Assembly: GCF_016808095.1 (NCBI RefSeq)
Contig: NC_068970.1
Span: forward strand, 50,565,630 to 50,629,629
Source: Vigna angularis
Taxonomy: Eukaryota > Streptophyta > Magnoliopsida > Fabales > Fabaceae
Direction: 5' to 3'
Length of the DNA: 64,000 nt
A program made the position numbers and the translations under genes. Position 1 is the stretch's first letter; every line of letters starts with the position of its first letter. This document shows positions 45,259-57,358 of the stretch, piece by piece. The notes beneath the pieces were generated by a model that was not told the DNA's origin, searched no databases, and saw only the letters and a program-made list of their open reading frames with translations.

Positions 45259-46041
45259 AGAAAGAACATTAAGATCATATCAAGCTCTCTAATGACAATC
45301 ACCATAACATTGAACATTAAGATCATACAAAGATAAAAGCACAAATTATTAAGGGGGGAAAACCCCACAATAAATAGATAAAAGAACAGATTAATGAACA
45401 CATCTTACTGGAGTCCTAAGAAATTAGACCAGACACAGGACAACCACACCATACACACAAGGAACAAAGAAAACAACACAGGGGAAAACTCAGGAGTAAA
45501 CATACCTTGCTTCAGTTTCTAATAGATCTTTTGCTTCACTGTACAACACTTTAAGCCTTCCCAATGAGGTACCCCACACTTCTCAACCACTTCAACACCT
45601 GTATCAAAGTCAAAATAAAATTTCAACAAAAAAATAAACACATATCATAGTAGAATGGATGATTCCTTATAGATTTCAACAAAAAAATAAACACATCATC
45701 TAATTATGATTCTAAAAAATGGAAGCAACACCCTAAATGAAATATGTTGTGGATGATTCCTTATAGATTTCTAAATATGTGAGTTAATAGTAATATTGAA
45801 AGGTTATGTGCAGAACAAATTAAGGTTGATGATGAGTAAAGGTGAAATGAAAAGGTGGTGAAATTTTGCTCAAGTTAAGATGTCACTCCTACGTCTTCTA
45901 TTTACCCTATAAGATTAGGTAAAGCAGTCTAAATTGGTCGGATAGATGTGGGTTGCTCAAGTCCCTAAAGATTAAGTCTGTCAAATTATTTTTTCTCATC
46001 AAACACATGTTGAGTTTCATTGTAGGGGGTGTTTGATGTTA
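45259..46041. other. Spacer
   Basis: A near-repeat (ATTCCTTATAGATTTC with TTTCAACAAAAAAATAAACA words) recurs between 45625 and 45765. No gene recognised. Confidence 0.4.
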
Positions 46042-46179
46042 AAGGAAGATAGTAGGTTTCATGTCTCACTGAGAAGAAAGAAAGAGATTGGATTCAGTTT
46101 TTCATTTCTTGTGAAGCAGACATCTATTGATTCTGGCATACTAATCAAGTGGACAAAGGGTTTTGCAGTCTCTGGAACT
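46042..46179 (+). pseudogene. Captured hexokinase exon fragment
   Basis: Reads EDSRFHVSLRRKKEIGFSFS then FLVKQTSIDSGILIKWTKGF and AVSG. This is the sugar-binding-region exon of plant hexokinases (normally GR.REIGFTFSFPVKQTSI..G.LIKWTKGFAVSGTAG). Only about 46 codons match; the sequence loses similarity at the following GT and no other hexokinase exon was found nearby. It is enclosed between CACTA transposase remains and a CACTA terminus. Confidence 0.75.
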
Positions 46180-47458
46180 ATATGCATTTATCTACCTTTC
46201 CTGAGTGCAGCACTACTGTCCAATTTCTATTATTTAACTTGGTGTGCATTTATTCACATAAAAACTTTAAACAAAACTAATATAATAATTGCCTTGCCAC
46301 TATATTTAAACACTAACGATAAATATTAATACAAGGGCATTGTGCATTATGAGGGGCAATGTAAGTTGTGTCATTTAATCAGAGCCACTAGCTACATTTT
46401 TATGTTTTGCTATACTTAAATGGTAACTGAAATATATTAATCCAACTCTGGCATGGCTGAAACATCAAACTACTTACACAGGCAGGAAGAGATGTCTAAG
46501 CCTTTAAAATGAGGCATCTTATTAGTTGTTACATGATGCAACATTGAACCAAAAGTTCAGATTCATTTAACTTAGTTTTTTGATTGGGAGTAATGAGGTG
46601 CTAAATGAATTTAAAAGTTCAATTGATGATTTACTTCAGTTGGAGAAAATTGATAAATGCATAATAAAAAAATATCAAGGATTCTTGTAGCTTACTAGAA
46701 ATAAATCCAATGAGGGAACTGTTCAAGGATTTCATAAGAGGAGTGACACTAAGCTAGGGAGGTCTGGACAACCTCAAAGACTTCTAAAGGGAAAGCATGA
46801 AAACTATCACAAATATAGGTCACCTTTCTAATTTCTAATGTGCCCCTAGCTCGTATGTACCTAGCTTCACCATTGCTTAAGCCCAATTCATATACTACAT
46901 CAAAAGAGGATACTTGTTGGACATAGCAGATGTCATAACTAAGGAGATTTTCAAAGTTTCATGTTCTTAACCTAATGGCTTGGCCTGGAGACAGACACTT
47001 TCAAATGGGGAATCTAGTGTAGTTATAGTGGTAGAAGAGCAACCACAACCATAGCAACTAACACCACCATAAAAAAACTTAGTAAAATCCAACACCAATA
47101 CCTCAACAACAACAACAATAGCCATAACAGGACACCTCTTGAGAGCATACTTAATTTGTTAGTACTACTCTACAAGAAAAAGTTCCTTATAATGAAGGAA
47201 CAAAGGAAGGAAGATCTGAAGGAAGCAAGCTAGAGTCCTCTAAACCAGAGGACTTCTTTGACTTTAGACCAGAAAATTCTAAACCAAATAAAATTAAGAT
47301 ATTACACCAGGTTCAGATTCAAAAAGGCTATAATATAAGGCAGTCAACTCTAACAATGCAGAATAACCACAAATTCATGTCCATGCATTACACTAACATG
47401 TATCATAGCATTCACGACTTTACATACTTAATACAGTCAACAATACTTAAAAATTAAC

Positions 47459-47461
<3 letters not shown>
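46180..47461. other. Spacer, nothing recognised
   Basis: No gene, RNA or bounded repeat recognised. Confidence 0.4.
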
Positions 47462-47498
<37 letters not shown>

Positions 47499-47540
47499 TA
47501 TATATATATATTTATATATGTATGTGTGTGTGTGTGCGTA

Positions 47541-47572
<32 letters not shown>
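47462..47572. repeat. Palindromic dinucleotide repeat (TA/CA/TA - TG/TA)
   Basis: (TA)n(CA)n(TA)n followed by (TG)n interrupted by TGCGTATG, then (TA)n. The two halves are approximate reverse complements and could form a long hairpin. Confidence 0.95.
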
Positions 47573-47819
47573 CCGAAGTACATTGCATACCAAACCAAGC
47601 AAGAGAGGAAATTAAAAACACCTTTTTCTGGTTCCTTCGGCCTTCGCAGCACCAAGTTCTATGTCTCAGCTTAAACCGCAACACAGCAGCCTCAATTGGT
47701 GCCTCGTCAAAATCCAAGTACGTCTTGCCAGATGAACCAAAAATGGGGCAATGAAAATAAAATTAACACAGATTAGGGTTCAATTTTAAAGATTTCTAGG
47801 CATTACAGATTACCATAAA

Positions 47820-48484
47820 CATGAGGGAAGAGAATAATCACTTACCACATTTAGGGCTCCACAGAAGAATGATTTAGGGCTCGAGAGAGGAATGATTTAC
47901 GGCACGATAGGGTTCGCAGAAGGGGGGTGGAGTAGACCGACAATTGCAGATAAGAGAGGTTCGAGAGGAGACGTGACTGAAGGTTCGAGACGAGAGCTGC
48001 TTGAAGGTTGGAGATGAGAGGTGACAGTGCTTGATGAAGGATTGATGAAGAGGGCCCGACAAAGAAGAGGGTTCCAAAGTAAGAGAGTACGAGAGAGAGA
48101 GAAGAGAATTCTAGGGTTCGAGAAAGAGGGGAAAAAGCTTCAGAATGAGAGTGATAGGCAGCTCGAGCATCCAATTAATTAGAAAAAAAAAATTTTAAAA
48201 AAATTATTTCCCACATCCGTATATAATATCCGCAGTTAACAACTTGGTTCTAACTGCATACGGATAATACGAGTTATATATGGATATATCCTTGGATAAT
48301 TTTCCCGCCACCACGCGCAAACTTTATATACGAAATTTATATACGAATTTTTTCGTATATAAATATCCGTATATAAAGCCTTTTCTGATATCCGTATATA
48401 ACTTCTGTATATAATGTTTGACTTATATACGAATTTAAATTCGTATATAATTCTTCGTATGTAATTCCATTATTTTTTGTAGTG
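47820..48484 (-). mobile_element. CACTA terminus with subterminal repeats
   Basis: On the minus strand the end reads CACTACAAAAAATAATGG at 48484. Inside it, 48190-48465 carries many inverted and direct copies of TATATACGAA/TTCGTATATA and CCGTATATAA. Inward lies a GC-richer stretch (47850-48170) with repeated GGTTCGAGA/GGGCTCGAGA words, like the 5' exon region of CACTA elements. The matching left terminus was not found, so the element is truncated or extends in an unrecognised form; TNP2 remains at 40.6-44.1 kb may belong to it. Confidence 0.65.
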
Positions 48485-50789
48485 TTCTATGTGCAAGAAG
48501 TTTTGTAAATTGATTACATAAGTCTTCATATGGACATGAAAGTTTAGAAGAATATGATAACAGTTCATAATATGCATTTCTTACTAAGTGTAGATTAGAA
48601 AAGTTTACCTCGTCATCAGAGTCATCTAATGTACTCTTAGTGTTTCTTGCGACCAATCATACTTTGGTGTCTTTGTCATCGTCAGATGTGTCCAAGTCTT
48701 CCCAAGTGCTCATTAACATCTTTTTCTTTTCGTATCTGGGCCCGACTGACTTTTTCTTTATCTTTCCAAGCTCAGGACATTCTGATCTGAAATGTCCAGG
48801 TTCGTTGCGTTCGTAACAAACAATTATTATGTCTTCTGGTCGTCTGTCTTTTGTATTGTTCTTGGAGTCAGATCCATAGCGTCTGCTCTTTAACAATATG
48901 TCTTTTCTTCTCCTCCATAGTGTTTGAGCTTTCTTGTAATGAATAAAACTCATCTTCGTCGTTCTTGTCCATGGAGTTATGTTAATCGCCTGACTTCACG
49001 GAGGATTCATCTGTTCTAAAAGCCTTAGTGGGTGTATTCTTGACAACTTTGAGCATGATTCTTTTCTCCTTCTTGATGGAGCCATCTTGAATAATCTTGA
49101 GCTCATGGACCTTTAGTATCCCTACGAGCTCCTCTAGACTCATTCCGTCTAGATTCTTTGATGTATGCAGACTTGTAACCTAAGGTCTCCATTTCTTAGG
49201 AAGACTTTGTTAGATTTTGTCAATGTGATCGAAGTTGTCATATGACTTTCCCAAGGATTTAAGCTTATTGAGGATCGTTAGGAATATACTGAACATGCTC
49301 TGAATGTTTTCATTTTCAAGCACAAAAAACAATTCATATTGTCTTATTAGCAAGCTCAGTTTATTCCTTTTTACTTCGTACATGATAACTAAGGTGTCCC
49401 AACTTTCTTTTTCTCCTTGGTTAGCATGAACCTGTCAGGAAGCGGCTGCAGCGGAATGGTTAGCGTGGAATAACAAACCAAGAGGGTTTTTAATACTAAC
49501 GTGTGCCTTTTAATTTCTACTCAATTAAACTTACTTAGCAATTAACAAAGACAAATAAAGCAAGAGTAAGGTTGAGAGAAATTTGCACAGATGATTTTAT
49601 CCTGGTTCGGATCTTACCAATCCTACGTCCAGTCGCTTATCTCAAAACAAGATAAACAATTCACTAATCACAAAACAATTACAAACTACAATCACAAAGA
49701 TACAATTTGTAAAAGTTTAGAAAACACCTCTCTTGATGCCACAAGAGATGAGACAACACCTCCTTTGAATCTTCACAAAGGATGAACACCTCCTCCGAAT
49801 ACTTCACGAAGGATGAACACCTCCTCCGAATACTTCACGAAGGATGATTCTCTTCCGAACACCTCCTTAGACACACCAAGGATGAACCGGCTATTTCCTC
49901 TGTCACCGTAGCAGCACTTCACCAGCTCCACAGACAAGAGTTTCACAAGCCGAACAAGAACACACAAGTCTCAAGAATTTCTGAGTATTTGAGCACAAGG
50001 GAAGAGTTTCTGTGTCTCTAGATGTTCTTCTTGAGAGGAAATGAGAGTCTATTTATAGACTCATCCAAAGGCTCTTCCATTTACTAAAAGACAAACTTAA
50101 CGGCTAGTTTCTCCAACGGCCATAAACGGCTAGTTTGTCCAACGGTCATAAACGACTAGTTTGTCCAACGGTCATAAACGGCTAGTTTCTTCAATAGTCA
50201 TAAACGGCTAGTTTCTTCAACGACTAGTTTTTCCAACGTCCGTGTTAAGTGCGATACTCTTACCGTTAACCGTCACTATTCACGTGAATATTGTTACTAT
50301 TCATGTGAATAGTACTATAGTGTTTTGTTGCAATGATTTACTATAGTAATTTTACAAAACACTTTTCTTTTTCTGATCTAAGTCCTATACATATATCTAA
50401 GAGTATTACAAAAGCTTTCCATAGCAATACAAGTCTTCATAACATCTTGAATCTTGATTTCTTCTTGACTTGATTTGGACATCATCAAAACTTCATCTTC
50501 ATCATTTTGCTAACAGAACCTTCCTGTATTCTTCTTCTGAGAGAGCACACATTAGAGAGTTGTGAGCTATAGAATTTAACAGGTAACACTGCTTTTGTTC
50601 GCCTGTCCATTAGCTTTTCGAGAGTGGTTCTCCGTCTTCATTTGCAACAATATAGTTATTGTTCTCCACAACGTCCCAAATGTCGATATGACATGATTCA
50701 AAGAATGTGATCATTCTTTGTTTCCAGTAGTCGAACTTCTCGCCCTTGAAGAGTGAAGGACGGTTGACGATGTATCCCTCATTTTCCAT
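48435..50789 (-). pseudogene. Ty1/copia (SIRE-like) gag, split by a solo LTR
   Basis: From the ATG at 50789: MENEGYIVNRPSLFKGEKFD, YWKQRMITFFESCHIDIWDV. The solo LTR at 49433-50515 interrupts it, then it resumes as KESWDTLVIMYEVKRNKLSL, KLKSLGKSYDNFDHIDKI, a stop, SLEELVGILKVHELK, and CYERNEPGHFRSECPELG followed by TWEDLDTSDDDKD. This is UBN2-type copia gag with its zinc knuckle. The knuckle's second cysteine is Arg (CYER), and there are several stops. The first part of the next region (48435-48656) continues in a shifted frame. Pol is absent, cut off near the CACTA terminus. Confidence 0.78.
49433..50515 (-). mobile_element. Solo LTR (1083 bp) with perfect 5-bp target duplication
   Basis: It begins TGTCAGGAAG (49433), ends GCTAACA (50515), and is flanked by GAACC on both sides (49428-49432 and 50516-50520). 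A minus-strand CTATAAATAG box near 50055 suggests minus orientation. It contains two exact 31-bp tandem units (49780-49841) and five 26-bp units built on AACGGCTAGTTTGTCCAACG (50101 to about 50230). No coding sequence. Confidence 0.9.
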
Positions 50790-53133
50790 TCCTTAGGATC
50801 GTTTCCTCAAGTCTTGCTAAGAACTAACCCCACGAGAATACCAATTAAAGCATCTCAAAAACACTAGAAGGGGGCCTTGAATAGTGTTAATGGAAAACGT
50901 TTTCACAACCATTCTAATATAGCACGTTATCGAGCTCTAGAAATATTCTTTTGAAAGCTTAGACGCTCGACTTAAGATATATGTATAAACGTTGATAAGT
51001 TTGTCATGCTATTTAGAATATATCTAATGTAGTGTTTGGTAAGAACTTTCTTAAAGAAAAATAATCGTTTTACTTGGAAGTCCTTGTATTTGAAATATAA
51101 AGGATTGAATTTGGAGTTCTATCCAACGGTTAACAAAGCAAAGATTGAATTTTTACTAAAGTAACTCGAAATCGAAAATTGTCAGTGATACAAGTTCAAG
51201 CTACACAAATTATTTCTTCAACTACAAACTTTTGAATTAAAATCTCAATGATTAAAATGATTTACTATGTCTTTAAAACTTTATATAAAAATTTCATTTT
51301 GATTCAATGGTTAACAAAGAGAGAATAAAAACTTTTACCAAAAAGAACTAGATAGCATGTGGAGACCTAACATTTACACTAAAATACATGAATTATTTCT
51401 CTTAGCATAAACCACGTGGAGAACTATATTCTAACAATACTCTTCAAAAGCACTACAAAAGAATAAGTATTTAGTATATGTTCTTTTTTCAATTTGTGGA
51501 GCTTTTTACCCTCCTCAAATTAATTTACGGATATTTTTCAAACATCTACAATTAGAGTCACTAAAATCGATTTGCGCAGATTTTTAATGACCTTTAATAT
51601 TGGATTTATATTATAGAAGTTTCTTCGTGAAATATTTTATCATCTTTTATTAGTGACTATTATTTTATGAAGGTTTAAAATTAATTTCAACAATATATAT
51701 AAATAAATAAAAATAAGATTAAGAACATTGAATAAAACAAATATGAAAATAAAGATAAATGAAAACGAGAGTTTACATACCCACTCAATAAAATAAAATA
51801 AATATAAATAATAAAAACAAATAAACTAAAAAATGAAGTTAATATATAACGCCTTATCAAATAAAATAAATATTAAAATAATATAAATACAAATGAGATT
51901 ATAAACATGTAATACAAATTATTAGCCTGAATAAAATCTTACTACATAAATCTTAAAAAAAATCGTTTAAAAAGATAAATAGCAAAAGGAAAAATAGTAA
52001 CCGTGGAATGAAAAGAAGCATAACCATTTTTGTTTTGGCTATGGTTCTTTTGGTGTTAGCAACAGAAACTTTTTGTGTATATGTGTGTACAAACGTCTTA
52101 TATGAAGTTAAAATAACTACAAAGAAAACAATATTATTGAGGGAAAAGCCAAAGGTTAATTTTGAAAAGATGAAAAGAAAGTTGGATTGCACATGGAAGA
52201 AATAGATGATTCAAATAGTTCACAGTGTGGGGGAAGACTATTCAGTAAACGGTGTCCTTTAATATGAATTCAATTTGACATATATAATTTGATTACATAT
52301 GTGATTTTTTTAAAATGACATGAATCACTTTAAAAAGCGAATTTTAAATTTAATTTAACTTTATAAAATAAAACTATATTTATTTATATAATATAATTTG
52401 ATATATTTTTAATTGACATGATAATTGTAATTTCATGTGAAAAGATTCAACAATTGCATTGACTTTTGGCAAGTGTAGCGTGGTGGCTCATTCCATATTA
52501 ATGTTGGATTGCCAAACACGTAAGAAAGCATATTAATAAGTAATAAAAATAGTAAACATGTGCAGTGTTAAGGAAGTATTTGTTGGTTGATTTGATTATT
52601 TGATGTGTATAAAAGGGAAGGTGAAAGTGTGTGGAATATGCAGATTATTAATTTTTTACATTTATAACGTTAAACTAACAAAATTTAAATATAAAATACT
52701 TAAAAAGTATATCAAGAGTTTAAAGATATTTACTAAAATATATTAAGATTAAAATAATAAGAATTATATTTTTCAATTTTTCATATTTTTAAATAATTTA
52801 ATTCATTTTACACACATTATTATTTTGACTGTTACATATTTAATAAATATTTTATTTATATTAATCAAGGCTTAGAATCACTATATTACAGGAAAAAACA
52901 ATGGATACAGAGATAGTAGATAAATTTGTAGTCTTTCAAAATGTTTTTGTTGGTTAGTGAATATTTGTAAAATTTTTATTAACTATATACAAAGCAAAAC
53001 ATTGAAGTATTACAATAAAAAAATGTTCTTTCGAGGATCAAATATATCGAGGATCGGGTTTGAGGATTTAATAATTTATCGTTATTGATTTGTTGTGTTA
53101 GAGGTTTAAGGATGCTATTGTTATTATTATTGA
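50790..53133. other. AT-rich spacer
   Basis: 50790-51450 looks like decayed copia 5' sequence (a minus-strand GGTATTCTCGTGG near a possible primer binding site), not bounded. From 51450 onward it is AT-rich and featureless except the small reading frame at 52008. Confidence 0.4.
52008..52205 (+). CDS. Hypothetical small secreted protein (65 aa)
   Basis: The frame opens MKRSITIFVLAMVLLVLATE, a good signal-peptide shape (basic start, hydrophobic core), with a possible cleavage near residues 20-24. It is followed by a lysine-rich remainder (TTKKTILL, KMKRKLDCTWKK) with two or three cysteines. No family recognised. It lies in transposon-poor AT-rich DNA, where chance frames of this length are common, so it may be spurious. 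Confidence 0.25.
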   Translation: MKRSITIFVLAMVLLVLATETFCVYVCTNVLYEVKITTKKTILLREKPKVNFEKMKRKLDCTWKK

Positions 53134-54545
53134 CACTACAAAAATATGTAATTTTTCTAGGGGTTTCTTTAGCATTACTTGGGTTTTAACCCCCAAAATA
53201 CACGTTTTCCGCGGTTGCAGAAAATCACGGGAAAACCCCGTCACAAAATTACCGACGATTTTCTGCAAAACCGCTCCTATTTCTAGGGGTTTTTGGAACC
53301 TCCGGAACTAATCGGAGTTGTGCTGAAGTGCCTATATTTCCAGGGATTTCTGAAAAACTGTCGGAACTAATCGGAGTTTCCAACAACCCGCCAAATAATG
53401 CTTTTAGATCATTTTTTTGTATTCAAATTGAATTATGATAAATCTGATTCAAATTGAATTTATAAATCTGGTTTTAATATAATCTAAAATTGAATATTAT
53501 TATATAAAGTAAATTATATTGTTCAACATACATTATTAAAGACAAAGATGTTCAGTATTATAAAAATTAAAAACAAAGATGTTCAATACAAAAAATTAAA
53601 GACAAAGATGTTTAAGGTTCTTCTTCTTCGTTTCTTCCATGTTCTTTAGTATCCCTCTCATAAAATAAGGCAACTGGTTTCCTGTATTGAACATAAACTC
53701 ATATGTTAGCATCAAGCCATCCATACCAAGCTTTTCTTTATCCGATAATAATACAAAGAGACCTTAAGTAAAAAGCTAATAAAGAAATCATGAAATGAGG
53801 CCAAATGAAGTTTTACACAATTCAATGAAACTGCAAAAGATAATGCATGTCACCAATGGCTAACAAAAAAAATTAATAGTTAATATATTAAATATATAAC
53901 GTATTTGGATTAGCTTCACCAATGGCTAACAAAAGAAATTAATAGTTAATAAATCAAATATATAACGTATTTGGATTACTATGAAAATAATTATTTATAA
54001 TCAGTTATTGTCACAATCCGTTATAAAAAAATTGCTTGGATATGTTACGTGACAACATATTATAAGATAGTCTATTTCAATAAACAATAGTCTATTTCAA
54101 TAAACAAGATGTCTAATAAATCACATTTTTCATAATTAAGTTAGAAATAAAAAATTTGAAAATAAAATTTATGAGAATTAGTAAAATTGTATTGACGTGA
54201 CAAATTAAAAAAATTTATTTCCAAATTCACTCTCATTTACCTCCAAATTCACTCAAATAAACGATAAAAAAATTTATCTTTAAATCCTCTCAAATTCACT
54301 CCCTCAAATCCACTCAAAAGAACAAGGCCTAAAGGTCAAAGTGGTAATAAAATTCTAGCAAAACTTATAAACAACTATAAGCAGCATGCCAGCATGTACA
54401 AGGTGTGCACATAGTTTGTGTCAGTGTCAAGACAAAAAAAAAACATGTATGCCTTTTGTACAATTCATACACATAACTTAAAATAAAGAATCTTAATCAC
54501 TGTGTAATTACCATGAGAAAAATAAGAATTACAACATTAACTTAC

Positions 54546-54931
54546 TCTGTAACCAACAACAAAATAATCCTTATGTTCAACAATTACAATCAGCTGGATG
54601 ACATTGTATCCAGCTCCCTTAATGTAAGGAAGAACCTGCATTGTTTATTGAGAATATTTTGCAACAATAGAAAATCAACAGAACCAATTACAAATATAGA
54701 CATTGAAGATATGTATAATGGAATAATTATAAATTCCAACCAAAAGAAATGGGGGAAACCTTGTCTGTGAAATCATTGAATGAGGATATTTTGGGTTCAG
54801 AACCACTAATTCCAACATGAGCATCCTATATTCGCAGGGACTTTGGTACTTTGGGACTTCTATTTTTCCACTTTTATGCTTGCTCAAGGGGTGGTTTCCA
54901 AGTGAATTGCATAAGCTTGCTTTCCATCAAC
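54546..54931 (-). pseudogene. Captured class-3 starch branching enzyme-like fragment
   Basis: Two exon-like segments. The first (54931-54760) reads VDGKQAYAIH, then after a 1-bp insertion W-K-P-P-L-E-Q-A, stop, KWKNRSPKVPKSLRI, stop, DAHVGISGSEPKISSFNDFT and DK, ending before GTTTCC. The second (54635-54546) follows TGCAG and reads VLPYIKGAGYNVIQLIVIVE then HKDYFVVGYR, ending at GTAAGT. Order and wording match plant 1,4-alpha-glucan branching enzyme family members of the class-3 type (..PKVPKSLRIYE.HVGISGSEPKI.., ..EHKDYFTVGYRVTN). The real enzyme makes alpha-1,6 branches in starch in plastids. Two stops and one frameshift make this copy dead; the retained intron shows DNA-level capture. Confidence 0.8.
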
Positions 54932-55139
54932 CTTTGCAATGCATTAAATCAGCATCATTGATAACACAAATCGAAGGACCTCCATCTCCATCCTCCAAAA
55001 ACAGAGTGACCAAAGGTCCAGAGGAATTTTTCCATAAGCACTTTAAGGAAAAACTATAAAAAAAAAGTTACAAATAAAAATTTAGGAACATTATTGTAGT
55101 ACTTCTTATTTTAACGTATCTTTCAAGACATCAAGAATA

Positions 55140-55480
55140 TAGAGAATTTGTTGAGCTTCTTCAGTTCCTTCACCGGTACTTGCATTTGCTCCACCAACAA
55201 GCAATATAAACCAATCGCGACTTCACCCAACATTTTCACCACCACAAGCCACCGCGAGACAAAATTAAAACCTGCAAAAATCCCCAAATCAAAGACCAGA
55301 AAAATTCCTAATCACGATAACCCTAACTCAGGCAGATGTTCAACCCCAAATTCGCGGACCTTAATCGCGAGTTTCTCCACGTCGTCGGACCACTACAACT
55401 CTTCCATGTAAGCCACCGCAAACGACACCTCTCGCGCCTTCATCTTCTTCGAGCTTCTATGGAAACCTGCAAAATCAGAA
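55140..55480 (-). other. Exon-like open segments of unknown identity inside the CACTA-like element
   Basis: On the minus strand one segment (about 55470-55390) reads MKAREVSFAVAYMEEL. Another, after a TTTTTGCAG acceptor-like site near 55272, stays open as VSRWLVVVKMLGEVAIGLYC then LLVEQMQVPVKELKKLN. The surroundings resemble a 5' UTR and first intron. I do not recognise the source. It may be a second captured host fragment or CACTA leader. Confidence 0.35.
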
Positions 55481-55672
55481 ACCCAAGGCAGACCTACAAA
55501 TACATAAGGAAATGGTAAGTGTGAAGACAATGGAGAGGGAAATAGAAAATGGAAAAAAGGAAACAGATGAAAGTCGTGCAAATTCTTTTTTTAACAATTA
55601 AGTCGAAAATTACTCAAGGTTCTTAAAGCCACCGGAGATAAACCCCTATTATAATACATTATTTTTGTAGTA

Positions 55673-56083
55673 TGGGTATGGAGTGGTTGTTATGGTTGAT
55701 ATATTCAATGTGTTTATATTTTATTATTATTATTGTTTTATCAGTAACTTATCCCATACATGTTTGTGTGTGTGCATGTGAATGCAATGATCGTATAATT
55801 TGTGATGTTATACGGGAGCAGGTGATGCTACAGATGAAGATAAAACATGATAGATCCATGAGATGACGGGAAACAAACTTGGGGTTTTTGTTAAAGTTAT
55901 TGCAATTGAGTCTTTAAAACAACATAATTAGAGTTATTTTATTTCCTTCGTTATTTGGCTTTTATCTAAAGAATGCAATGGGACAAGTATTTTGAAACTA
56001 TTATGAGATGCAAGTTTAAATGCTGAGGTTTTTGAAAAATATGTTTCCACGTTATAAAAAAGTTTTGAAAATTACAGGTTTTT
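55673..56083. other. Spacer
   Basis: AT-rich; nothing recognised. Confidence 0.35.
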
Positions 56084-56122
56084 GTAATGACCCGTGACAC
56101 CCTGAAAATTGGGGTGTTACAG
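56000..56122 (-). repeat. Ty3/gypsy LTR terminal fragment
   Basis: On the minus strand the sequence from 56122 starts TGTAACACCCCAATTTTCAG followed by GGTGTCACGGGTCATTAC, a classic legume Ty3 LTR start. It carries on for about 120 bp and then loses character. No partner end was found. Confidence 0.5.
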
Positions 56123-56758
56123 GTTGCACTTAATTTGAAGCGCGAGGGAGTGACCCGATAAGTTGCATGTTTCAGTGGAGCTTCACAACCAATTTTAGGC
56201 CATTGGCCATCATATGTGCCACCAACGAGCAGGGTTTCCAAACACAGGCCATTTGAAACAAGTTCACAAAATGTTGCTCCTCATCTTGGACACAACTTAG
56301 TTATGTTTTTTTTTAATTATAAAAGTGGCATATTAGAGTGTTTGATGTTCTATAGGAATGGTGAATGATGTTCCTTTCCTAAGAATGTTTTGACTTGGTT
56401 AAGAAGGATCTTGAAGTCAAGAAGGTAGCTGTGGAGATAGAGTTAAATGGGTGTATTAGAGAGTCCCAATAAATGGAGTGGATCAGTCCAGATTAAGTGG
56501 GTGTAGTGAACAATCCAATGCTTTAAGGGTATTCAAATTGATATTAAACAAGATATAGGTTTAGATGCTTATACTAAATGGATATATGGCAAATTGAATT
56601 TGAAATTTATACAAAAGATGTTTCTCATATGTAGGATTTAATATAGTCTTTAATATAGTCTTTATAGTTTTGATTGTCTAGAAATGGATTGCATATTACT
56701 ATTGTGCAAGTCTATTTTTGTGAATGTGGGGTAGACAAACAAAAAATTGCATCGGACT

Positions 56759-57358
56759 CACTAGTCCAAAAACAACGTATAGTGTCACGTGTTCAACGTC
56801 CTACCACCGAATACCAACATTAAAAATGTCCGGTGGCATTTTTGTAAATAAATGCAATTATGAGATGTAGTTTAAAATTGTAATTCGACATACATTTGTT
56901 ATATTGGATAAATTTTGCGAAAATGTTTGGTGCGAAGGTGAAAATGTATTTACGTATGACGTCGAATTTCCTAGAATTAGACGTCCAAATGATATAAAAC
57001 GTCGTATGCTCCAACGTTAGACGTTAAAAAGTTAGTGAATTCAATAAAAATGTGAGCTTGTTAAAAGGTAATTGGTCCACATAATTACATTTTTAAATTA
57101 TTTTTATACATAGAAATCAAAATTTAGATAACAAAATCATGGTGCACCGGTTTCAAAATTTGGACTTTTCATTCTTCTCCCGCGAAACCTAAAATTTTGG
57201 GCTTTCCATCCCTCATCTTAGGCGATTCACGAAAACTCTCTCCGCGCGTCTTAATGTTTGTTCTTTTCATCAGAGTTTGAGATCAACCCTGACGAACCAC
57301 CGAGCTTTTTCTCGACAGTTACCGATTCTTTTTTTTTGCTATCATTTTCAATTTTGAA
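56759..57358. other. Possible CACTA terminus and leader upstream of a Rab fragment
   Basis: CACTAGTCCAAAAACAACG at 56759 resembles a CACTA end, with ACGTC/GACGT words repeated in both orientations over 56775-57025 like subterminal repeats. 57155-57355 is pyrimidine-rich (TTCTTCTCCCGCGAAACC) and looks like a plant 5' UTR. No right terminus was identified. Confidence 0.4.

Larger units (their letters stand above)
53134..55672. mobile_element. Non-autonomous CACTA-like element with captured host exons
   Basis: The left end is CACTACAAAAATATGTAATT. The right end, on the minus strand, is TACTACAAAAATAATGTATT, and both lead into TAGGGGTTT. The last base of the right end would have to be mutated from the canonical CACTAC. 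The left subterminal zone (53155-53400) has repeated CTAGGGGTTT and CGGAACTAATCGGAGTT words. No convincing 3-bp duplication (TGA versus TGG). The interior lacks transposase and holds a starch-branching-enzyme-like fragment on the minus strand. Confidence 0.6.
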
